From: Streptomyces sp. AA1529
GTDB taxonomy: Bacteria > Actinomycetota > Actinomycetes > Streptomycetales > Streptomycetaceae
NCBI RefSeq assembly: GCF_000280905.1
Contig: NZ_ALAP01000107.1
Span: 1-64,000, forward strand
Reading direction: 5' to 3'
DNA: 64,000 nucleotides
Positions 58,488 to 64,000 of this stretch are shown in pieces (positions within the stretch are counted from its first letter, which is position 1; every line of letters starts with the position of its first letter). Both the position numbers and the translations under genes were made by a program. The notes beneath the pieces are model-generated. The model was not told the origin of the DNA, did not search any database, and was given only the letters and a program-made list of their open reading frames with translations.

Positions 58488-59054
58488 TCACAGCAGGTCG
58501 AGGTGCCAGGCACCGGCACCGCCCGCGAGGGCGAGGGTGGCGAGCGGATGCGCCTCGACCTGCCAGTAGGCGTGCGGCGGGGCCTTGAGCACATAGCACA
58601 GCGCCGCGCGCAGGACGGACGGTTCGGTGACGGCCACCGCCTGGTCGCCGTCGCCCACCGGACGGGTGTCGAGCCAGCCGCCGATCCGGCGGATGAAGGA
58701 CAGCAGGGACTCCCCGCCGTGCGGCGCGGAGCACGGGTCGGCGTACCAGCGGTGCACGGCCTCCGGTTCGCGGGCCGCCACCTCGGCGAGGGTGGCGCCG
58801 CGCCAGCGGCCCATGTCGCAGTCGAGCAGCGCCGGCTGGGCGAGCGGGGCGAGGCCGAGCACGGCGCCGGTCTCCCGGCAGCGCGCCGAGGGCGAGCAGT
58901 AGCGCAGTTCGGCGGCGGCGAGGTGGGAGAGCGCGGGGGCCCGGCGGACGACCTCCTCCCAGCCGGCGGCGTCCAGGGAACGCTCGTCGTCGAAGCGCAC
59001 GTTCGCCACGGAAGAGCTGCGGCCCGCGGCGAGTAACGTCATTCGCACGTGCAT
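58488..59054 (-). CDS. Histidine-phosphatase-fold protein lacking the RHG motif
   Basis: A 188-residue protein. It follows the phosphoglycerate-mutase-like pattern: a first strand, SLDAAGWEEVVRRAP, then ELRYCSPSARCRETGAVLG, CDMGRWRGATLAEVAAREP, GGESLLSFIRRI and AVTEPSVLRAALCYVL. However, the catalytic RHG after strand 1 reads AGRSS, and the second His position reads TEPS instead of xHGG/S. So both active-site histidines seem lost and it may be a non-catalytic binding or scaffold protein. TACTCT lies 6 nt before ATG 59054 (leaderless pattern). Confidence 0.82.
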   Translation of the reverse strand: MHVRMTLLAAGRSSSVANVRFDDERSLDAAGWEEVVRRAPALSHLAAAELRYCSPSARCRETGAVLGLAPLAQPALLDCDMGRWRGATLAEVAAREPEAVHRWYADPCSAPHGGESLLSFIRRIGGWLDTRPVGDGDQAVAVTEPSVLRAALCYVLKAPPHAYWQVEAHPLATLALAGGAGAWHLDLL

Positions 59055-59276
59055 GCGCCGAGAGTAGAGCCGGACGGCCCGGTGTTCGAGAGGCGGACGT
59101 CCGGCAGTTGTGTGCGCATTCCGCGTTCGGACGCGGGGCCATGCGGGCAGAGCCCGCGCCCCAGTGTCCCGGGTGCGCCCCGAGGTGGCCGCTCCACGAA
59201 CGCCGGGCCGAGGAACTGTGCCGGGCGGACCCGCCGCCGGTCCCCTGCCGGGAGCCGACACCCGCGCGGTCTCGGC

Positions 59277-60737
59277 TCAGCCCCGCGTGAGCACTTCGGC
59301 GCAGGCCGCGCCCAGGCGGCGTACGCCCTCGACGATGTCGCCCTCGGCTGCCGCGGGGGCGAAGGTGAGCCGGATGTGCGGGGCCGGGGACTCGGCGGCG
59401 AAGTAGGGGCTGCCGGGTGCGACGGCGACACCGGCGCGGAGCGCGGCGGCGGTCAGCACGCCCTCGTCGGTGCCGTCGGGGAGCCGCAGCCACAGGTGGT
59501 AGCCGCCGCGCGGGGCGTGCGCCAGGCCCAGCGCGGGCACCTGGTCGGCGAGCGCGGTCAGGGTGAGTTCACGGCGGGTGCGCAACTCGGCGGCGACGGT
59601 GCGCAGATGGCGGGGCCAGGCGGGGGCGCCGACGAGTTCGAGCGCGGCCTCCTGGAGCGGCCGCGGCACGAAGAAGGTGTCGACGACCTGGATGGCGCGC
59701 AGCCGCTCCAGCACCGGCCCGCGAGCGGCCAGCGCACCCACCCGCAGGCTGGGCGAGGTGGCCTTGGTCAGCGAGCAGATGTGCACGACGACGCCGTCGG
59801 GGTCCTCGGCGCGCAGCGCGGGCGGCAGCGGCCCGGCGTCCTCGTGGGCGAGGTGCCGGGCGAAGTCGTCCTCGACGAGGAAGGCGCCTGCCTCGCGGAC
59901 CACACGCAGCACCTCGCGGCGGCGGCCGGGCGCGAGGACGGCGCCGGTCGGGTTCTGGAACAGCGGCTGGCAGACGAACACCCGCGCGCCGCTGGCCCGG
60001 AACGCGTCCGCCAGCAGGTCGGGGCGTACCCCCTGGGTGTCCACCGGGACCGGTACCGGGCGCAGCCCCGAGGCGCGGGCCGCGGCGAGCATGCCCGGGT
60101 AGGTGGGGGATTCCACGAGCACGGCGGCGCCCGGGGGCGCGAGGGCGCGCAGGGCGGTGGTGAGCGCGGACTGACCGCCCGCGGTGATCAGTACGTCGGC
60201 GGCGGCGACCGTGCCGCCGGGGCCCCCGATCTCCCGCGCGAACCAGCCGCGCAGCTCTTCGAGTCCTTCCAGCGGCGGCCGCAGCCAGGCACCCGGGCGG
60301 CGTCCGGCGCGGGCGAGCGCGGCGGCGAGCGCCTGCGTGGGCTGCAGTCCGGGCGGCAGATAGCCGCCGTTGAGTTCGAGCACGCCGGGCGGGGGCACGT
60401 CCAGTGTGGTGGTGACGCCGTTCGCGTCGACGCTGCGGGGCACCTGGTCGCCGGAGGCGTCCGCGCTCAGCGCCACCTCCTGCCAGGAGGTGTCACCCCG
60501 CTGGAGCAGCGCGCCGTCCGGGCGCCGGGAGGGGGCGCGGAAGGCGCCGACGCCGGGCCGGGTGACCACCAGCCCCTCGGCCACGAGCACCCCGAGTGCC
60601 CGCGAGACGGTGACCGGCCCGGCCCGGAACCGGTCGACCAGCGACCGACTGGACGGGAGCTTTTCACCCGGGGAGTAGCGGTCCAGCTCCCCTCGAAGGG
60701 AAGCGGCCAGTTCAGCAACACTGCTACGCTCGACCAT
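59277..60737 (-). CDS. MocR-type regulator (GntR helix-turn-helix + aminotransferase)
   Basis: A 486-residue protein. Residues about 1-75 are a GntR winged helix (SVAELAASLRGELDRYSPGE, SRSLVDRFRAGPVTVSRALG). Residues about 110-486 are a class I aminotransferase fold with ADVLITAGGQSALTTALRAL, FQNPTGAVLAP and the PLP lysine block ICSLTKATSPSLRVG. MocR proteins sense PLP or amino-compounds and regulate divergent neighbours. ATG 60737 shares two bases with the divergent EamA start. GATAGCG repeats lie in the overlapping control region. Confidence 0.92.
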   Translation of the reverse strand: MVERSSVAELAASLRGELDRYSPGEKLPSSRSLVDRFRAGPVTVSRALGVLVAEGLVVTRPGVGAFRAPSRRPDGALLQRGDTSWQEVALSADASGDQVPRSVDANGVTTTLDVPPPGVLELNGGYLPPGLQPTQALAAALARAGRRPGAWLRPPLEGLEELRGWFAREIGGPGGTVAAADVLITAGGQSALTTALRALAPPGAAVLVESPTYPGMLAAARASGLRPVPVPVDTQGVRPDLLADAFRASGARVFVCQPLFQNPTGAVLAPGRRREVLRVVREAGAFLVEDDFARHLAHEDAGPLPPALRAEDPDGVVVHICSLTKATSPSLRVGALAARGPVLERLRAIQVVDTFFVPRPLQEAALELVGAPAWPRHLRTVAAELRTRRELTLTALADQVPALGLAHAPRGGYHLWLRLPDGTDEGVLTAAALRAGVAVAPGSPYFAAESPAPHIRLTFAPAAAEGDIVEGVRRLGAACAEVLTRG

Positions 60738-61749
60738 GAGAGACAACGATAGCGCTATCCGATCCGCGCGGATAGCGGACCCGGCTCCGGACCGAACGGC
60801 GCCGACGGCGCCGACAGCGGCCCCGCGTCCCACCCTCGCGACCACCCCCGCGCCGAAGCGACCGGGCCCGGCCCCCGCACCCGGCGCTCCGGCGACCGGC
60901 ACCGGCGCGGTCCTCGCCGCACTGGGAGTCGTCTTCTTCTCCCTCACCTTCCCCGCCACGAGCTGGGCACTGGACGGATTCGGCCCCTGGACGGCCGCCG
61001 CGCTGCGCGCCCTGCTCGCGGGACTGGTCGCCACGGGCGTGCTCGCGGTGCGGCGGGTACCGGTCCCGCACCGCCGGCACTGGGGCGGGCTCGCGATCGC
61101 CGCCTCCGGCGTCGTGATCGGATTCCCGCTGCTCACCACGCTCGCCCTGGAGACCTCGACCACCTCGCACGCCGCCGTGATCGTGGGCCTGCTGCCCCTG
61201 ACGACCGCGCTGTACTCGACCGTACGGACCGGCTCACGCCCGGCACCGCTGTTCTGGGTGGCCGCGCTGGCCGGCGCCGCCGTGGTGGTGGCCTTCGCGG
61301 TGCAGCAGAGCGGCGGCGCCCTCGCCGTCGGCGACCTGTTCCTGTGCGGGGCGCTGCTGGTCTGCGCCGCGGGCTACGCCGAGGGCGGCAGGCTGGCGCG
61401 GGAGCTGCCCGCACTGGAAGTGATCGGGTGGGCGCTGGTGGCCTGCCTGCCGGTGGCCGCGGTCGGCTCCGCCTTCGCCCTGGCCCACGAGCCGGTGGCG
61501 CTGACCTCGCATTCCGTGCCGGGTCTGGTGTGGGGGGCGGTCGCCTCCCAGTTCGTCGGCATGCTCCTGTGGTACCGCGCGATGGGCCTCGCCGGGGTGG
61601 CCCGGACCAGCCAGGTGCAACTCGCCCAGCCGCTGCTTACGCTGGTATGGGCGGTGCTGCTACTCGGTGAGCGCCTGTCCCCCGCCGCACCCGCGGCGGC
61701 GCTCACCGTGCTGGTGTGCATCGTGGTCGTACAGCGCAGCCGCGCCTGA
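60736..61749 (+). CDS. EamA/DMT-superfamily transporter
   Basis: A 337-residue ten-helix transporter. The first 55 residues are low-complexity Ala/Pro/Thr-rich; ten hydrophobic segments follow, in two EamA halves (FSLTFPATSWALDGFGPWTA and EVIGWALVACLPVAAVG regions; FVGMLLWYRAMGLAGVARTSQ is typical). It is a probable exporter of amino acids or metabolites. ATG 60736 is the only start before the first helix; TACGCT lies 5 nt upstream (leaderless pattern). The MocR gene reads away from it, so it is the likely target of that regulator. Confidence 0.9.
   Translation: MRDNDSAIRSARIADPAPDRTAPTAPTAAPRPTLATTPAPKRPGPAPAPGAPATGTGAVLAALGVVFFSLTFPATSWALDGFGPWTAAALRALLAGLVATGVLAVRRVPVPHRRHWGGLAIAASGVVIGFPLLTTLALETSTTSHAAVIVGLLPLTTALYSTVRTGSRPAPLFWVAALAGAAVVVAFAVQQSGGALAVGDLFLCGALLVCAAGYAEGGRLARELPALEVIGWALVACLPVAAVGSAFALAHEPVALTSHSVPGLVWGAVASQFVGMLLWYRAMGLAGVARTSQVQLAQPLLTLVWAVLLLGERLSPAAPAAALTVLVCIVVVQRSRA
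60748..60777. promoter_or_regulatory. Candidate MocR operator (GATAGCG repeats)
   Basis: GATAGCGCTATC (60748-60759) is a perfect 12-bp palindrome, and CGCTATCC (60753-60760) pairs with GGATAGCG (60770-60777) as a second inverted repeat. They lie within the first codons of the EamA gene and over the region expected for the mocR promoter. Confidence 0.55.
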
Positions 61750-61774
61750 CCACCGGGAACAGGAGGGCAAGTCC

Positions 61775-61981
61775 ATGCGAGCGAACACGGGCGACCAACT
61801 GCTGATGCACGGACGGACCGTGGGGCAGCACGACCGTACGGCGGAGATCCTGGAGGTCCTGGGCACCAAGGGTGAACCTCCGTACCGGGTGCGTTTCGAC
61901 GACGGCCACGAAGCCGTCGTCTCCCCCGGCCCGGACTCGGTCGTGCAGGGCCACCGGGAACCGCACGGTCAGCAGCGCTGA
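61775..61981 (+). CDS. DUF1918 protein
   Basis: A 68-residue basic/acidic protein (MRANTGDQLLMHGRTVGQHD, ending RFDDGHEAVVSPGPDSVVQ) with the SH3-like beta pattern of the DUF1918 family, common in actinobacteria and of unknown function. AGGAGG lies 7 nt before ATG 61775, and it follows the EamA gene by 25 bp on the same strand, so the two are probably co-transcribed. Confidence 0.9.
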   Translation: MRANTGDQLLMHGRTVGQHDRTAEILEVLGTKGEPPYRVRFDDGHEAVVSPGPDSVVQGHREPHGQQR

Positions 61982-62265
61982 CCCCGGCGGAACGGCCCAC
62001 CGCGGGACGGCCACCCCTCGGCCACCGCGCCGGAGACGGCCGCCCGCGTCCGGCGGGCCGGGGCCCCGGCCCCGGAATCCCCTGCGGCGGGGGCATCCGC
62101 ACGGCGGGAGCACCCCACTCCGCACATAGGTGACCTTTCGCACCCGCCCCACCCCACCTGTGCCGGCACAGGTAACGTCGGGCGGCGGAGCAACGTGTCC
62201 CGGCGGCCCTCACAACACTCGGGACGGGTTCGCTGCGGACCGTGAAGTTCAGCGAAAGGCACGAG

Positions 62266-63138
62266 GTGACGGAGTCTGTAGCCGGCGTAGCACGCGTCGG
62301 AGTGGTGGGCTGTGGGCAGATGGGTGCGGGTATCGCGGAGGTGTGCGCGCGGTCCGGTCTCGAGGTGATGGTCGCGGAGACCACCGGTGAGGCCCTGGAA
62401 CTCGGCCGCACCCGGCTGGTCAACTCGCTCGGCAAGGCCGCCGACCGCGGCAAGATCAGTCGTCAGGAGTGCGACGAGACGCTGGAGCGGCTCTCCTTCA
62501 CCACCGACCTGGGCGACTTCGCCGACCGCGATCTGGTCATCGAGGCCGTGATCGAGAACGAGCAGGTCAAGACGGAGATCTTCCAGGTGCTCGACCAGGT
62601 GGTGACCCGCAGCGACGCCATCCTGGCCTCCAACACCTCCTCGATCCCGCTGGTGAGGCTCGCCGTGGCCACCTCGCGGCCCGACCAGGTCATCGGCATC
62701 CACTTCTTCAACCCGGCGCCGGTGCAGCAGCTCGTCGAGCTGATTCCCGCCCTGACCACCGGCGAGGAGACCGTCAAGCGGGCCGAGTCCGTGGTCGGCC
62801 AGGTGCTGGGCAAGCACACCATCCGGGCACAGGACCGCTCCGGCTTCGTCGTCAACGCGCTCCTGATCCCCTACCTCCTCTCCGCCATCCGGATGTTCGA
62901 GTCCGGGATCGCCAGCCGCGAGGACATCGACAACGGCATGGAGCTGGGCTGTGCCCACCCGATGGGCCCGCTCAAGCTCACCGACCTGATCGGCCTCGAC
63001 ACCGTCGCCTCGGTCGCCGACTCGATGTACGCCGAGTTCAAGGAGCCGCTCTACGCCGCTCCCCCGCTGCTCCAGCGCATGGTCGACGCGGGCCGCCTGG
63101 GCCGGAAGGCCGGCGCGGGCTTCTACACCTACTCCTGA
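62266..63138 (+). CDS. 3-hydroxybutyryl-CoA dehydrogenase
   Basis: A 290-residue NAD(P)-dependent dehydrogenase. The Rossmann start is RVGVVGCGQMGAGIAEVCAR (about 12-31). The catalytic His/Glu region is IGIHFFNPAPVQQLVEL, and DRSGFVVNALLIPYLLSAIRM and GCAHPMGPLKLTDLIGLD mark the C-terminal domain. It interconverts acetoacetyl-CoA and 3-hydroxybutyryl-CoA, supplying or consuming C4 units. GTG 62266 is preferred (GAAAGG 6 nt upstream) over GTG 62242. The 284 bp upstream hold no other gene. Confidence 0.94.
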   Translation: MTESVAGVARVGVVGCGQMGAGIAEVCARSGLEVMVAETTGEALELGRTRLVNSLGKAADRGKISRQECDETLERLSFTTDLGDFADRDLVIEAVIENEQVKTEIFQVLDQVVTRSDAILASNTSSIPLVRLAVATSRPDQVIGIHFFNPAPVQQLVELIPALTTGEETVKRAESVVGQVLGKHTIRAQDRSGFVVNALLIPYLLSAIRMFESGIASREDIDNGMELGCAHPMGPLKLTDLIGLDTVASVADSMYAEFKEPLYAAPPLLQRMVDAGRLGRKAGAGFYTYS

Positions 63139-63157
63139 CAGGGGCTACCGCTGCCAC

Positions 63158-63201
63158 GCGGTGCGGGGTGCCGTCCGGGACCGGACGGCACCCCGCACCG
63201 C
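63158..63201 (+). terminator. Terminator of the 3-hydroxybutyryl-CoA dehydrogenase gene
   Basis: A perfect 21-bp inverted repeat (63158-63178 with 63181-63201), the longest in the window, 19 bp past the stop. Confidence 0.85.
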
Positions 63202-63321
63202 TGTCCGGAGACTCCTTTCCCCTCGGAAGGCCCGGATCCGGGGCACACCCGGACCCCAACAGCCCCTGCACACACGGGAGACGGCGGCGGAGGATCGCCA
63301 CCCGGGCCCCGCGCGGCGTAC

Positions 63322-63346
63322 CGTTCTGAGTGTCCAGGTCAGAACG
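63322..63346. promoter_or_regulatory. Inverted repeat before the XRE gene
   Basis: CGTTCTGA (63322-63329) and TCAGAACG (63339-63346), perfect 8-bp arms with a 9-bp spacer, end 11 nt before the ATG. A TACCGT -10-like hexamer overlaps its left arm. It is a good candidate for autoregulation. Confidence 0.55.
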
Positions 63347-63357
63347 AGGAGTCCCGT

Positions 63358-64000
63358 ATGCGCCCACACACTGACGACAGCACCGGCGCACGAGTAGCCC
63401 GGGCCAGGAAGGCCCGGCGGCTGACCCAGCGCGGCCTGGCGAGCCGTGCGGCCGTCTCCTACTCGACCGTGACCAAGGTCGAACAGGGCGTCATGGCCGC
63501 CTCTCCGGCTGTTCTCGGTGCGTTGGCCCGCGCGCTCTCCGTGCCGGTGACCGAACTGACCGGCCAGCCCTACATGGACGAGCTGCGCGCCGAGCAGGTC
63601 GACGGGCTGATCCAGCCCCTTCGCGAGGCGTTCGACCTGTACGACGTCGGCGCGGACCCCGAGGTCCGGCCGCGAAGCGTCGCCGAACTGCACGCCGAGA
63701 GCGAGCGCCTGTGCGCTGCCGCCCGGCGCGCCGAACTGCGGCAGGTGACCGCGGCCCTGCCCGCGCTGCTCACCGAACTGACCGCGGCCGCCCACGAAAC
63801 CGACAGCGAGCAGGCATGGAGAGCGCTCGCCGCCTCCTACCGCACCGGTCACGACGTGGCCACGAAGTTCGGCATGCTCGACCTGTGCACCGTCGCACTG
63901 GAGCGGATGGAGTGGGCCAGCATCCGCGCCTCCGACCCGGCGGGAAGCGCCGTCCGCCAGTGCATGCGCGGCCTGGTGTACCTGCGCGGAGGGGACTACC
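63358..64000 (+). CDS. XRE-family regulator, 3' end outside window
   Basis: 214 residues are visible and the frame is open at the edge. The Cro/C1 helix-turn-helix spans about 10-65 (ARVARARKARRLTQRGLASR, then AAVSYSTVTKVEQGVMAASP). The helical continuation includes ASYRTGHDVATKFGMLDLCT, which parallels AAYRTADAVAYKFGYQDLSA of the regulator at 44011-45192, so the two belong to one family of XRE-TPR proteins. GAGGAG lies 7 nt before ATG 63358. What it controls would lie outside the window. Confidence 0.85.
   Translation, partial: MRPHTDDSTGARVARARKARRLTQRGLASRAAVSYSTVTKVEQGVMAASPAVLGALARALSVPVTELTGQPYMDELRAEQVDGLIQPLREAFDLYDVGADPEVRPRSVAELHAESERLCAAARRAELRQVTAALPALLTELTAAAHETDSEQAWRALAASYRTGHDVATKFGMLDLCTVALERMEWASIRASDPAGSAVRQCMRGLVYLRGGDY

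Overview
This window is chromosomal DNA of a high-GC actinomycete, almost certainly a Streptomyces. The evidence is the uniform high GC, strong G/C third-position codon use, frequent GTG/TTG starts, a complete ssgB sporulation gene, tRNA genes without encoded CCA (one exception), and many single-exon genes joined by ATGA or GTGA overlaps. All coordinates, motifs and repeats were read from the sequence by eye; no database search was possible.

Layout. 0-10 kb: housekeeping and development (HIT protein, thrS, two tRNA-Val(CAC) genes each followed by a strong hairpin, a PGPGW membrane protein, ssgB, a CGNR zinc-finger regulator, a cytoplasmic DsbA-like protein). 10-15 kb: a GNAT protein, the p-aminobenzoate pair pabB-pabC, a five-gene tRNA cluster (Gly, Cys, three Val(GAC)) with its promoter and terminator, then small zinc-finger, phosphotransferase and membrane genes. 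16-26 kb: a membrane Ser/Thr kinase, a SpoU-type rRNA methyltransferase, and a cobalamin block (cobA/cysG-type, a 1488-residue BluB-CobT fusion with a huge low-complexity N-terminus, and cobL). 26-32 kb: a methionine-type ABC importer in which permease and binding protein are one polypeptide, preceded by a candidate leaderless Cys/Met-containing leader ORF; then HAD, two small membrane proteins, GNAT and an ECF-like sigma factor. 32-39.5 kb: Tat-exported GDPD phosphodiesterase, acyltransferase, TetR-MFS pair, exported alpha/beta hydrolase, aldo/keto reductase.

39.6-53 kb: arginine biosynthesis. argC-J-B-D-R form one minus-strand operon with 4-nt overlaps; argG and argH lie further on the same strand. 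Between argR and argG sits about 5.6 kb containing a BASS transporter, a DUF488 gene, a HAD phosphatase, an XRE-TPR regulator and a run of up to six tiny overlapping genes with lower-GC flanks: an apparent accessory insertion that splits the arg cluster. Both argC and argG have recognisable core promoters overlapped by ARG-box-like sequences, the expected targets of the ArgR encoded here.

53-64 kb: a frameshifted MarR-type gene, a dienelactone hydrolase, a divergent TetR/FAD-monooxygenase pair, a methyltransferase, an aldo/keto reductase, a phosphatase-like protein lacking its catalytic RHG motif, a divergent MocR/EamA pair whose start codons overlap in one CATG, DUF1918, 3-hydroxybutyryl-CoA dehydrogenase, and the beginning of a second XRE-type regulator that runs off the end. 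A recurrent feature is a TANNNT -10 element placed 5-7 nt before the start codon, with no Shine-Dalgarno, at about twelve genes: probable leaderless transcription.
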